Below are positions 1-12,350 of a stretch of DNA of 64,000 bases, piece by piece. The translations under genes were made by a program, and so were the position numbers. The stretch's first letter is position 1, and each line of letters starts with the position of its first letter. Origin of the DNA: Isoetes taiwanensis (lineage: Eukaryota > Streptophyta > Lycopodiopsida > Isoetales > Isoetaceae); NCBI GenBank assembly GCA_021234155.1, contig JAJEKV010000038.1, positions 5,131,625 through 5,195,624 of the forward strand. Direction: 5' to 3'. The notes beneath the pieces are model-generated. The model did no database searches and had not been told where the DNA came from. It was given only the letters and a program-made list of their open reading frames with translations.

Positions 1-299
1 TATGATTACGAAAAGACATATAACTAATAGACGGAGAATTTATTATCCATAATAATATACCCTAGATAATATAGCTGGAATGGAATTTTCAGATGCGCGT
101 GTTATTTGAGGCAATAAATTATTCACGCTTAAGAGCTAATTAACCCTATATAAATCCGGTTCACGCTCTCAAGACCTCCATTCTGTCCCAATTTTTTTTT
201 CGCCTCGCCATGAAGCTCAAACCTCGGCTCGACCTTCATGAAGAACCCGAGGTCTCCTCATAGAGACGTCGGGTTGAAGAACCCGCTCATTTCCCCCCC

Positions 300-620
300 C
301 CTCATTGATTTTCTTTCCCAATTCTCCTCTGATTCCGATTCGGAGGATGATTCGATTTCGTTATGGAAGAGGAGGAGTTGAGCTCCTCCTGATTCCTCCT
401 CGATTCAAGAGGAGGAAGAGGAGGAAGAGGAGGAGTTGGAGGAAGAGGAGGAGATGTCCTCCCAAGAGCACATGACGCTTCTGGGCTCGGGGGTTGGCTT
501 GACCCCTCAAAACAGAGAATGAAATCGAGGAGGAGGAGGAGGAGGAGGAGGAGGAGGAGGATTCGGAAGGAGGTCGACAATTCACCACCGCTTTTGGAGT
601 GGTTAAGAGATGAACCAGGT
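300..620 (+). other. GA-rich, acidic/basic coding-like segment near the start of the element A rightward gene (copy 1)
   Basis: A (GAG/GAA)n-rich stretch that would give Glu-, Arg- or Gly-rich protein depending on frame, with ATG TCC TCC at about 452-460 in a possible opening MSSQEH. The ParB gene of element B also has an acidic stretch before its ParB domain, so this may be the equivalent low-complexity linker. The frame differs between the two copies because of indels, so no single protein can be given. The Ser-rich and Leu-rich minus-strand readings are taken as antisense of the same repeat. Confidence 0.35.
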
Positions 621-3600
621 TTGCATGTGATTTCTTTTTGTTTTTGTTTTGCACCTTTCTTTCTTTTCTAACACCTTTCTTTCTTCTTTGTTGCAAAGTG
701 GAAGAAGAGTGATGCATCCCTCAGGCCCCATTTTTGTTTCCATTCTTACGGTTTTGGACACGCCCGGGCATTTTTTTTTCAAATTGTGTGAAAAGCCTTC
801 GGCAATCAGCCTCCAAGCCTTCGGGCATCCGTACATACAACCGTTTTTAATGAAATCAAACAGTTTTCTTTATAAACTTTGTCTTCAAACAGTTTTTCTT
901 CAAACAGCTTTTCCAGACATAAATTTTTTGGATAAAATCAAACTCAGATTCTCCAATTATTTTGGCTCCAAGTCTGTTTTCTAAAATTTTGTCTCTCTAG
1001 AATTTTGTATCTCAGAATTTTTGTCTCAACAAAGTCCGGGGAACACTATAAATCAACCACATGAGAAATCTCACGATGCATCACAAAGAACCATAGGAAA
1101 TTTTCCTATACCTAAAAAAAAATTCCCCAACCTTACAAGTCATTTTTTTAGCCTTGATAACTTTGCCTTTAAAATCAATTTTAAGTTAGCCTATATAAAA
1201 TTTCTAAATTCTATTTTTTTCGAATGCAATAAATGGAATAAAATGTCATGGAGAATTTATTGCATGAAATGCAATATTCTCCATATATACCATATACATG
1301 TCATGTCCAAGGGAAGACCGTATGCAGTGTTAATTCAAGCAATCAATTATTCACGCTTAACTTTTTCTAATTGTGCCTATATAAATCCATTTTACGCTCT
1401 CAAAGTTCCTACATTTTCTTCCTTCCTTCATAATGATTTGCCGGTTATGCTTCGGTGTTTGGATCCGCCGTCCCGAAATCTTGGTGAGCTTGGATTTATA
1501 TTCATCAATGTTAGATGTTTGGTTTCGCAATTCTAACTTACTAAAAGACTCCGCTTTTTGTTCTCAGAATGCATCCGTAGCAGAGGAAATCGAGACTCGT
1601 AATTAAAACCAAAAGCAGAGGACTAAGGTCTCAGAATCGAAAAAGCCTCGAATTAAAACCACAAGCATAGTCCTCCGCTCTTCTAATCCTTCCACCCGTA
1701 ACTCAAGGTTAGTTTTCATTTAGTTTTAAGTTGCATCTCATGGCGGGTTTAATCCAAGAAGACAAGCTTTTGCATTTGCTCGAGGCGAGGGAAGCAGATG
1801 ATGTTTATGAAAACCGTAATAGTTTTTATAAACTTCATCCGCTTTTTTTTTCGAAAATTCTTGAGTTTCTCTTCCTGAATTAATCATGCTATTGCATGCA
1901 AGTTTCTATTATGAATAAGTGTAGTAGAAAGCATTAGAAAAATCTGAAGATAATATTTGAAACACGCTAAGCGTGTTTTATGGTAGCCTTGGCTTCTTCA
2001 ACATGAATACACGCCGGGCGCATTCGCCAGGAGGGAGAAAAAAAAACATGCATGCTTAGATAAGTAAATAGATAAAGGCCCGGCAATTTACATACCGGTC
2101 AGCCGAATGCACGCCGAAATGCAGTATAGTTTTTCCTATATAGCGGTTTTTTATTACTGAAGCAAACAATTGTATCCCTACTTTCAACTTTTTACGCTTA
2201 AACACGCGAAGGGCGTGTTTCTTAGTTTCTAAGTTTATAAATAAAGAAATATAACACGCCAGCGGAATACCGATAATTCGCCACTTCCTATTGATAGATG
2301 CCGGGTTACATTAATCACCCTAAGGTGACGAAGATGGATTGGAATTACATTTGGGCCAAAGAATCACCACGGCCCCCCTCCAGCTGGCTCCACCTCCAAA
2401 CTGCTGAACCGCAACAGCACCGGGCCTCGGTGAGCACCGGCCTTTGCAACCCCGGAGTACTTGGATCAAGTAATGATGATGGCAAAGAGCGCCAGTGGCA
2501 ATGATAGATCCGGGCTGGGGCCCTTTGCAATCGCATCTGAGGCTCGCCTCTTATCTAATCACTTCGAGAATGCAAGACATGCATTGATCGAGAGTGAATC
2601 TCGCGATCCGGCACCGAGATTCAAAATGAGGAGCCGTTTTCTAGTGGTTAGCCTCTATGCCCGGATGCCCCAACATCTAACCACTACCACAAAGCGTATA
2701 ATGATGCAATGGAGATGGCTCAACCAATGGAACCACTACCGCAGCGCAATAATGCATGCATTGGAGGTTCAACCAATGGAGCGGTGAGGTGGAGCGGAGC
2801 AGGAGCGGAGGTGGAGGTGGAGCAAAGGGGTGGTGGAGCTAGAGCCCGGTGTTTTTGCCGGGTTTTACCGTAAGAATTCACTATGCCCCGCAATGGAAAT
2901 GGGAGATCGATAGCCCAGCTACTCCAAGAGACCGGGCTTGAAACAAAAGAGGTCCGGGATTTTGTCCGGTTTATCCAAATTTATCCGTGACATATACAAT
3001 TGTAATCTTTTTCCAATGAATACAACAAATTTTGTCTACTTCTATAGTTCTACAATGTAATACATGTTACATACCTTTTTAAGCGGTTTCTTGGCCATGC
3101 AACAAATGTTCCAACACTTTCTCCAACCAGTATCCCCACCGGTGTTCAAGAGGTAAAGCTTCATCCATAGCTAAAGAAGAATCATCAGAATTCTCGGACA
3201 TACTTATCCCCTTCGGCCGAATTCCATGACGGTTTTCATACCGGATCGATGGAGTCGATCTTGCATAATCCTACTTTCCTTTTCCTCGATTTGTAGTTAA
3301 CATGAAACATTCATCTTCTACATCGCAGAAAATTGCTATTCGATTAACCTACTATTGGAAATTAATGTTCAAGCTATTGAATGAGATGAGTACCAAATTC
3401 TCAGAGCCATTCTTGAGAAGCCGATTTGAGTCTCCGGAAGCTGATTTGAGAAGCTTAAGGCGCTATGGAAACTCCTGGCTATCGGGAAAATTCAATTAGA
3501 AGAAAGATTAGGTTAACTACGCTTAGGCTGATAAATTTGGCGGATACTTTTTGGGTAGATTGGTTTTTTAAAAACTTAATGAAAGAAGTCTACGGACGGG

Positions 3601-4300
3601 TCTTCGCCATTATTATTTGTATGTGTCAAGAATATTTCAAACCGCATTTTGTGTTTTCTTGAAATTCAAATTTCTCTATTTCTCGCATGTAGAAAAAGCT
3701 ATTTCTTCGAAAGCGGCGGCGCGATATCCGAAGCGACCTTCCGACTGCTTCTTAGGCTTACTCCTGAGATGTCTTCTAAAACCGAGGTGGTCGAGGCCCG
3801 GACGGGGGCAGGGAAGCGGTGGAAGAGGAATCTCTAAACCCGCCTTCTCAAGCTTCGTGAGGACGTTGATCGTAATACACAGAACCCTATTCAAGGTATT
3901 TAATTTGCCACGTATACACACCGTGGTGGAGAGTATTATGCTTGCATGAATTTGAGATATTTCCTTGCCTTCGTGATAATATGCTTTGCATGAGTTTGAG
4001 TTATTATGCTTTGCATGAATTTTTAAGCATTAACATCGATTTAATGCTTTCGATTGTCCGGATTAACAGAGAACATAATTTTGCTCGCTTTTATATATAG
4101 AATATAGCGGTGTTAGACAGGTTGGAGATAGCAATGTTCAATGAGGTTAAATAGTGTGAAATATGGATTCATGAAGGGTATGTAGCTTAAAATGTGGATG
4201 CAAAATAATTTAGTTTCAAATTAACGATAGCATGGTCAATAATAGGAGATACCAACACGCCAAGCGCGTGATTTGTACTAATTTAGGTTTAAAATGCATG
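620..4300 (+). other. Element A interior without recognisable coding (copy 1)
   Basis: AT-rich DNA without a protein I recognise. It contains isolated CACGC/GCGTG palindromes at 1961-1978, 2201-2220 and 4253-4274. A G-rich stretch at about 2780-2840 reads ggtggagcggagcaggagcgg and is purer in copy 2. Short open stretches such as 1021-1536 have no family resemblance and are not kept in copy 2. It may hold introns and small exons of the rightward gene. Confidence 0.4.
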
Positions 4301-4379
4301 GCGTGATTTCTTGTTCCAAAAGTACTCTAAAAAGTGCTCATCTACATTTGCAGTCTTTGAAGAGGAAGAAAACCCCTAC

Positions 4380-7300
4380 TAATTCGGGTTCTAATCCCGC
4401 CAAGAAAGCAAGGGGCGACGACCCGTGATGCGGTACCATATGATCTCACCTTAGATGATGAAGGGCCGATTCTTATAGCAACCACTCGACCACGCCGCCC
4501 TGAAGAGGAAATGGGCGAGGGTGCCGAGTGGTACGCGTTGACCTTGCCAAGACAAATGGCAAGCTCGACTTAACTCTCTCTCGAGGAAAAAGGAAGCGCA
4601 TAAGATGGCCAAACAAGGGATCCTAATCTCTTGTGAGGAAGAGGATGACACCAACCGCAAATTGCTCTTGGAGATTACACGTAGCGTAAGAAAGATCCTC
4701 GCTTTCGGACTTACTCAATCGTAGAGCCATCGCATACAAGGATACGCTCATGAAGAGCAGATGTGAACGGTGAGACATGTTTTAAGTATGGTTGGCCAAC
4801 CAATGTAGCGATTACGCCAATATCTATTTGCCAAGGGGTTACAAATTATGCGTAGGCATGTTCACTAAACCGACACCAAGTCACTATTTGCAACAAGCTA
4901 GGAATTAAATTTGACTTGAAAGCTTCTAAGAGGGTCCTAGATCTAGGGAAGAATGTTCAACCCGCGGCTTGTCGAAGGCATGGAGGCTTCGCTTTTGAGA
5001 ATGAACAGACAAAGTGGCGCAGACTAGAGGCCATGAACAAGCTGAATAAATACTCGACCATTATCCACCGGGTCTTAAGGAAACTTTTTATGATCCATGT
5101 GAAGTCCCTCATCCGCTTCACCAAGCTCCATTTATGTTAGCGTAAGATATGATCCAAAGACATGCCATGGAGATTGTTCGAAAGCATGATTAGTAATCCG
5201 AGGTCAAATGCCTATGCCAAATGGATGTGCTACCTTGGGATATGATCTCGAACAAGCTCGGCCGTGGTGGGCGAACGTCCCGGAGATATTATTAAGTGAT
5301 GATATTAAATATGTCATCATCGACGGGCAAAGATTCCGTTGAGGCACAAAAGGCCATCATCGGTGCAAAGAACAAACGGGCCAAAAAGTGTTCTACAATC
5401 ACTATGCATTATAGGAGGTGTCGATCTTGGATGCCAATACTTCACTGCGCAGATTTGGTCGAGATTAGTGCAACTTTGAATGAAATGGGAAGACATTTCT
5501 ATACAAAAAGGTAATCAACTTGGTTTCATAAATTGTATTCACGCCCGGGGCGTGCTTTTCAAATCAAACCAATTCCGCGCCAGCGTTTTTGAAATCAATC
5601 AATTCCGCCATTCATTCCAAGTCAACCAATTGATTTGAAAACACGCCCGGCGGAATCTCGATTGATTTGAAAACATGCCCGGCGTGGAATTGGTTTGATT
5701 TGAAAGCATGCCCGCGTGAATTGCATTAGTAACTTTATTCATTTCACGCCCGCGGATTTTTCTCTTCATCAATTCTATTCAAATCGCGCGCGTGTTTCTA
5801 TTCTATGATCTTGATTCAATATCCGTACTATTGCGTCCATACGTTGAACAAGCGCGCCACGCGGCCAACAAGTGGGTGGAATATGGCTGCCCATTGCCCA
5901 CCGCATTGCATGGGGTCAAAGTCCGAGGCATTCAAGCTCAGCCGAGCTGACTCGCCGCAGACAATTATACGAGGAGAAGAAGAAGACCGCAAGAAAATCA
6001 AAGAAAAAGGTGGTGATGACATTGCGTGATCCTTTTCCGAAAAGCTCATCCAAAGTCGTGACCAACAGCGATAAAGATTGTGTTTTGTAAGGAGGCGTGA
6101 TGGCTCAAGTGGAATGAATTCAGGACGCTTTATGCACAAGGGAAGCCGCCGATACTATGGGTAGGGTGCCTCCTCGTTGATGTAAGCATCTTTGACTTGA
6201 ATGTGACAGATGAGAAAGACTCAGGGCTAGACGCCCCGAGACCATTTGGGTTTTAGACCGTCTTAAAGAAGGAAGTCTTATACAAGAAGGGTGCTTTCAC
6301 CAAGGATAGGATGTCCTTCGCTGAGTGCCGCACCATGTAAAGGATGTAATGACAATGAAGTCACCGGGAGCCGAAGTTACAAAGGCTATCTGGGGATGTG
6401 GCATTATCCGAAATTGGATTCTTGGACAAATACAAGGTCAAGAATGATGACATCAAGAAGTTTGTATTCGGTCAAAGGACTTCCTAAAGAATTGGAAGGC
6501 TAAAAATACAAAAACATAAGGAGACTCTACCCCTAAGGTACCGGGCCGAAAGTTGAGAAGAAAAGTGGCCCTTGTGAAGAAGATTACCGGAGAAGACGAC
6601 ACCGCCCAAAGATTCAGTCCCCATTGGGTACAAAGGTCTCTTGCCGATTCAACTTGGCCTTAAAAATATATCACTCTTTGTGTTGGACAAACAGGGTGGG
6701 AGAGGAGATATGGGCATGAACCGTAAGGACTACAAAAGAGCTTCTTTACCAGTTGTATAGGATTGACAACCCAGAGGTCCTTCACTATTGTCATCGTTTG
6801 TCCTTCAGGTGAGTCACATCTCGATGCACTATCTGCTCTCATGATCCGGAGTGCCTCAAAGTTTATTAGGGAGGGATGCCTAATATATGATGTTAAGGAT
6901 AATGAGTCGCGAACGAATCCGGATGGCACATGTGATCTTTATTATGATATCCATGTCATGCCGCCGGCGAGGAATATGATATTGCTAAGGCCAAGGGTGA
7001 CAATAGCGCAGCATGGGAATGTTTTTCTTCTAGATGATCCGGACTTAAGAACTATATTCTTTCATACGGATCCGGATCGATCGGGCCGTAATCGATGAGT
7101 CAAGAGGATGAGGATCGGGACCCCCCTAAGTGGGGAAATCTGGCACGAGCTACAAACTAAGGAGAAGGGCCCCTTAAATAAAAATGGATTTCCCCGCCTA
7201 TGGTCGCTTACCTGTTCGAGGCATTTGCTCCAATTGATACAACCCGCTTGGAGCTTCATGTTGGAGGTTATATTGCCCGAGAGGCTCTTATGGGTGCAAG

Positions 7301-8720
7301 AAGATGTCACCGCTTTGTGAGTGATGAGCGCCAAAGACTTTCTTGAACCATTCCTCATGCATGTGCTTGCCAAGTCTCCTAAAGGCCCTTATGGCAACCC
7401 GAAATCATCAGCAATCAAAAGTCTCGTGACTTGTCCAATTCGAAAGTGGACGCTTGCTTACGGAGTGGGAACTAGTAACTGCTTGACTGATAAGGAAAGC
7501 AAGAATGAACAAATAGCCGCTAAACCGGTTTGCTCAAAGTAATGTGGATGGCGGCGAACTTAGGGAATATTTTTGCCCACATTGCGGGTGATGCAAGCAA
7601 CAATAGAGTAGATTCACAAGTTAACAATGAACTAATTGACAGGAAAACCAAAAATGAAGGCAACGAAGGCGGCTCTAGTGATTCACCGGTTTGCCAAATC
7701 AATAGTAAAATAATGTCGGTTTGTGAAGGAATTTTAACTGAACTAATAGAAAATAACAATTCTAATGATCGATGAAGAAAGAGCGAAGATTAAGGGTGGC
7801 GAAGGGGAGAATGATCGGCGATGGCAAATAAACCAAGATGATAGGTATGGCCTTGCCTTACGAAATAGCCCACGCGTGATTTAATTTGTATTACCTTTGA
7901 ATTAAATCGGCGCCAAGCGTGCTGATTATTTTTCGCTGTCAAACTAAATCCGCGGCGAAGCCGATTTAGTTATGACTATTTCAAATCACGCTTAAGCGTT
8001 TGTATTGTTTTTGTTATAATGATCTTCTTGCCAGGATACATGTTTGATGTTTAAACTTCCATTGCGTTTCTAAGAAGGTTGTGGTGTTAGACCCTAAGCG
8101 AGTCCTTTGCAAGACTTTTCAGAAAAATAAAGTGTATTCACATGAAGCTAGAGAACGAGTTTCGCCGGACACCCGGTAGAATCAAACACCAAGTGGATCT
8201 ATCCGCCGTCGCACTTGAAGGAGATGCTAGGCGAGGCATTGGGTTATTTCGAGTTGGTATTTGGTCATCCATGGAACTAAGGAACATCAAGGATACTTTT
8301 GAGGCACTGGGAAATCGTAGACATTGGTTGACCCTTTGGGATCGGAACAAATGTGTGAAGTTCACTAATCCCAAGGATCCAACAGGCAAGCCTATCTTCA
8401 TCAAACACTTGAGTAACATGATGGACCGAACTTGGTATCGAGAATAAGGATGATATAATCATAGTGGATGATGATGCTCTCAAATGCTTCTACAATCAAA
8501 CACGTGCCCCGAATCCACCATCTTCACGATCCAAAAAAAAACTTTGGCGCATGCATGATTTTTGGTGAAGTTTGTGTCTATTATGCATAATTTGGCTATG
8601 GGGATGACCGATTGGGTGAAGTGTTAGATTCGTACCAGGAACCGGATAGAACGGTGACATGGAACCACACCTTGTTAAATACGTGGAAAAAACATGGATT
8701 GATCCCTTAATGTTTTATTG
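4380..8720 (+). pseudogene. Element A rightward gene, ParB-like plus possible methyltransferase-like (copy 1, fragmented)
   Basis: Plus-strand homologue of 52620-56960 with more frame breaks. Readable pieces include DKWQARLNSLSRKKEAHKMA near 4550, the ParB-like box around 5310-5500, CLIYDVKDNES near 6880, a stretch containing EALMGARRCHRF around 7280-7320 when frames are combined, and a clean 101-codon stretch at 8142-8447 ending NMMDRTWYRE. A palindrome cluster (5535-5800) follows the ParB-like segment and may be intronic. Stops and frameshifts fall where the two copies disagree, so part of the damage may be sequencing error. Confidence 0.45.
5535..5800. repeat. Cluster of CACGCC/GGCGTG palindromes in element A (copy 1)
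   Basis: At least seven copies within 265 bases, each embedded in AT-rich aaat/gaatt context: 5538-5555 (ttcacgcccggggcgtgc), 5571-5592, 5640-5656, 5671-5690, 5703-5722, 5744-5760 and 5780-5797. The ideal unit is a CG-centred palindrome, CACGCCnGGCGTG, bordered by ttga/aattg. Single copies also occur at 1961-1978, 2201-2220, 4253-4274, 7869-7882, 7908-7925 and 7984-8000. They could be binding or methylation sites for the element's own ParB-like protein; that is inference. Confidence 0.7.
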
Positions 8721-9009
8721 GAATATATGATATTTTTGTATGATATTTGTGCCATGTATCGATAATTTCAGTCCGGAAGTGCCTCGCGTTCCATGCAATT
8801 TGTTATTATCAAACCTAATATTATCATCTATCGAGCAAGCAATATTTGTCTCATCTATGTTAGCAACTTGCTCTTCATTTCTCGATGATATTTCAATTGA
8901 TATATGAAAAGTCACACGTGAATCGCAACCTTATGTTATTTTTGAAGTCCAAAAAGATTAAAAAACAAAAACCCCTAGAAGACAATAGCGTGTTATGTGA
9001 TTTTGGAGT

Positions 9010-9041
9010 TGACATAATCCCAATTTAATTGGATGATGGTT
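9010..9041 (-). repeat. Element A right terminal inverted repeat (copy 1)
   Basis: Identical to 57261-57292; on the minus strand it begins aaccatcatccaattaaatt and is followed outward by TATT and then the LINE. Confidence 0.85.
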
Positions 9042-9045
9042 TATT

Positions 9046-10470
9046 GCATAATAGTGAGCTTGTTCTCTAGATCGCAGAGTGAGGCCCTCAGAGAGCACCT
9101 TCGAGATCCCGGGTTCACCATCCCGGTAAGCATATTAGCCATAATAAGAATAGATAGGGGGCAAGGGGACACCCTTGTCTGATTCCTCTCCTGAGATCAA
9201 AGAGACGAGAGGGTTCTCCATTGATAAGCACAGAGGCCGAGGCCAGTTTATTCATACCCATGGAAATATTGATAAATTGTTCCGCAAATCCCATGTGAGC
9301 CATTATCTCCTTCAAGGCCTCCCATCTCGTAGAGTCATATGCTTTTCTAAAATCCATTTTGATGAGCACGTAGTGCAGCTTTTGACACCACCCGGTGCAG
9401 CCCTCTCGAAAGGGCGATAGTTATCCAGGATGTACTGTTTGGAAGGAAGGCGGTACTCCCCGCCAATAACCCCCTGCTCGAATAGGCTTTAATCGGTTAG
9501 CAAGCATCTTCATAATAACTTTATAGAGAGCATTGGTCAATGCTATGGGTCTCCATTCACCCAAAGATTGGGGCCTAGGGACTTTGGGCACCGTGTGATG
9601 AAACCCGCTTTGCCGCTAGGAGATGGGTGCAATGTTTGTGTGGCCTGGCACCCCTAATCGCCGAGGAAGTGGGAGCCTAATATATCCCGAATTCTACAAA
9701 AAGAATTGGAGGGAATCCATCCGACTGGGGATTTGCACGAAGCCAAGGAACACAATGTCTTGTAGATTTCATCATTTGTCGAGGTTGTAGGAGGATTTGA
9801 TTATCGGCGATCCTGTGACTCCGTAGTCCAATCTACTTTTGCCAACCATTGGGTTATCTCAGAATCTTATATGATGGCGAGAGGGCTCTTCTCGAATTGG
9901 GATTGGAAAACTTCCCCTCGATAAAAGCTTGGATTTCAGCCGGATCACAAGAAGACATTTTGAGATTTGTCCTTGATAGATGTGATGTTTGTTGTCGGCT
10001 AGCCTAGCTCCCCGCCATTCGAAAAAAGCACTTGGAATTTTCATGATCAAGTTCCGCGCGATACCATTTTGTTTTGGATCGTCTTGCAGCTCCCCTTTGC
10101 TTCCTCTTCTTCAATTGCTTTAGCTTTCCCTTCAAGTTCATCCTCTCGGAGTGCATGGCCTGATTAAACTTGGTCCTTTGAATAGGCAATGTTTAACTTC
10201 TCTCGAGTTAGTTGTGTAGACCGACTCTTTTTCTTGCCTAAAATGCATGGCTCTGTTCTTGCCCAGTTTAATCCACGCTTTCATGGAGTTAAGCTTTTTA
10301 TGGACCCGTGCTTTCATGGAGGGGAGGGAGAAACCTCATTACATAATGTGCCAAGGGCTTCCCTAAAAAGGGTTCTGAAGGCCTTCTTTCCTAGCCGAGG
10401 TGTTGAATTTGAAGGGGACATTGCCATTTTTCCGGGTCGTGGGGATGTCTTCCAAGACCATTTTTTGGGG
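9046..10470 (-). mobile_element. L1-like LINE, 5'-truncated, N-terminal part of reverse transcriptase (copy 1)
   Basis: Minus-strand reading with KMDFRKAYDS (fingers/palm), GEPSRLFDLRRGIRQGCPLA (RT box with RQGCPLAP) and, upstream, the WLGKKAF and MKAWIKTWGKNRA segments typical of the endonuclease-RT linker. It stops after LTIMQ at 9046, where element A is inserted. The 5' end meets the kinase fragment at 10470/10471. There is no endonuclease domain, so it is a 5'-truncated copy. The frame is broken several times relative to copy 2. Confidence 0.85.
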
Positions 10471-10800
10471 CAGGAACCCTTGAGCATCAACATTGCTATC
10501 TTTGAAATCCCTTTCTCCATGCTCACATTTGCAGATATTCTTTTGGCCAATTTACGTAAAACCAACATCATTGGAGATGGAGGATTTGAAACCGCTTATA
10601 AAACAATTCCTCCTGATTTGTGCAATTGTTGTGAAGAAGCTTAGCTAGGCTAAAAATCAAGGTAATCTGGGAGTTCCTTTGCAGAGATGCAAACTCTTGG
10701 TAAAGTTAAGACAAAAACCTTCTCTCCCTTTTTGGGTATTACTCCCTGGCAGATGAAAAGTTTCTTTTTTATGAATGGCAGAGGAAGTGGATAAGAAGGT
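10471..10800 (+). pseudogene. EMS1-like LRR receptor kinase fragment (copy 1)
   Basis: Plus-strand reading opens QEPLSINIAIFEIPFSMLTF ADIL, then KTNIIGDGGFETAYK. This is the juxtamembrane region and glycine loop of an EMS1/EXS-type LRR receptor kinase, whose usual form is GDGGFGTVYKA. It continues with VVKKLS (the ATP-binding lysine) and a stretch resembling EFLAEMQTLGKVK before decaying near 10800. The loop Gly is replaced by Glu and the frame breaks after PPDLC. Neither the LRR part nor the rest of the kinase is seen. It abuts the LINE 5' end exactly, so the LINE probably landed in an already existing kinase copy. Confidence 0.8.
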
Positions 10801-12300
10801 AATCTATAAATATCTTAATTCCATGTTGTACTAGAAAATTCTAGTCATGCTATTGTCAATAAGTCTATTCATCTCCATTTATACTTTCTTAAGACGCTAC
10901 GCCAACAAATTAAGTTTTTTTGCAAAGAAACCTATTTCTTAGCAACTCTAAGATTATCAAGCCCTTTGATTTTATTGGTGTTTTGTTCTCAAAAGTTGAC
11001 ATCAATACATCCGTAAATGGACATCTTTAATACATCTAGGGAAATACGCCTCGAAAGATTGCTTCTATCTCTATCGTTGGTCGTTGATTTTGTACCATAT
11101 ATGAATGTTCCATCCAAAATTGACCTCAGTTAAAGCTATGGAAAACTAGGTGATTTTTATGTTCTACATCTTTAAACTAATGATATATCCTTGCTCTATG
11201 GTATTGTTAGACTACGTGTTTTGGACTATGTCCTTATTGCTTTATGATTTTTGTTTATTAAAATACATTTTTTTGTAGAAGGCTAGCATAAGAGTAATCT
11301 CGATAACTATAGGATATAGAGCTAGGTACCTAATTTGATAGGTTCGAGATTTTACTTTAATTGCGAAATGGTATCTAATCTTAAAATGACAATGAAAGCA
11401 GCAAATTGTAATGCCGCATAAATTCTAGCTCCTATTTCTATGTGGTTGTATTTGCAAAGATACAACTTGAGTTCTACACGGACATACAATGACTTACATT
11501 CTAGAAAATACAACTTGAGTTCTACAAGGACATACACCGACTTACACTCTCGAAAATACAAAGGCCGGTGTATGAAGTTATGAAGTTAATATTTTTCCTT
11601 ATCCAAAGCTTACATTTAATATTATTGGCTTCATAGAACTTACAAAGAGTTATGCGAAGTTATTGAAGACCTGCTCATTATTCTACTTTAACATGCTTAG
11701 AAATTTAATTCGCAAGGGTATTGCATCATTCCCCTAACTATAAGCTAGAGATTGTGCAAGTGATTACATCTTAAACTTAAGCTACTAGAATCCAACAACA
11801 CATCTAGGCTATAAGTTATGACTCTAGCATTCTTACATCATATTGATACCATTCTTACACCATATCAATGAAATTTCAAATTAGCACTCTTGGTCTTGGT
11901 CATCCACTCGTCCAAACTTAAAACATAGAAATTGCATCGCACCGCACCCCCTCATCAATGCTCATATATGGCTATGATCTCTAAAGGTGTCATATCTAGG
12001 TCTTGAACTGTTGTTGATGCTTTAGAATATAAAAACAACAAATAACGCCTCTTCCTACAAAGTATGTAATGTTGCGTGGCAAAAAGAATAATAAAAATCT
12101 CATGTCGAATCTCAAGTCATTAGCACCATGCTAGAAATAGGCTTGGTCCATGCACAATTCATAAACAAAGGAAAATAAAACAACACAAAACAAAACCCCC
12201 TTTCAAACCATTAATAACCCCAAACACATCAAATGACCCAACAAGAACCATGAAACGAAACGACAAAGAAGAAACATGAAAACACACTCTGGCCAATCAA
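10800..12300. other. AT-rich stretch, nothing recognised
   Basis: No open frame with family resemblance on either strand, apart from faint decay of the kinase in the first bases. A doubled segment at about 11460-11560 (ttgagttctacangacatac twice) is a short direct repeat. The matching region in copy 2 is 59050-60530. Confidence 0.5.
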
Positions 12301-12350
12301 GGGCAACCCTCCGTCTGCAAAGACCTTGTTCCATTTGTATAAATTTTAAT
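12290..12350 (+). repeat. Dispersed repeat with AGGGCAACCCTCCG core, left copy
   Basis: Core agggcaaccctccg followed by the TTGTTCCATTTG segment. The reverse complement lies at 24420-24480, where the shared sequence runs over about 45-50 bases. The duplicate at 60530-60590 reads gtgcgcag after the core, closer to the 24.4-kb copy. Possibly one end of a 12-kb element, or just a scattered family. Confidence 0.6.

Larger units (their letters stand above)
1..9041 (+). mobile_element. Element A, right part of a second copy
   Basis: Same as 48273-57292, including the right terminal repeat at about 9010-9041 and TATT at 9042-9045. The left third, with the DUF7869 gene, would lie outside the window. 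As this copy sits at the identical LINE position, it arose by the large duplication, not by a separate transposition. Confidence 0.85.

Noticed and set aside
300-620. Endogenous virus-like acidic protein
   Set aside because: No polymerase, coat or movement motif is associated with it; it is a (GAG/GAA)n stretch inside a TIR element.
1021-1536. 171-codon plus-strand open frame
   Set aside because: AT-rich, no motif, and the counterpart in copy 2 is broken into shorter pieces.
4380-4400. tRNA-like gggttctaatcccgcc
   Set aside because: No matching acceptor, D or anticodon arms could be folded around it.
10004-10189. Separate small minus-strand protein
   Set aside because: It is the frame-shifted middle of the LINE, open as HSREDELEGKAKAIEEEEAR in copy 2.
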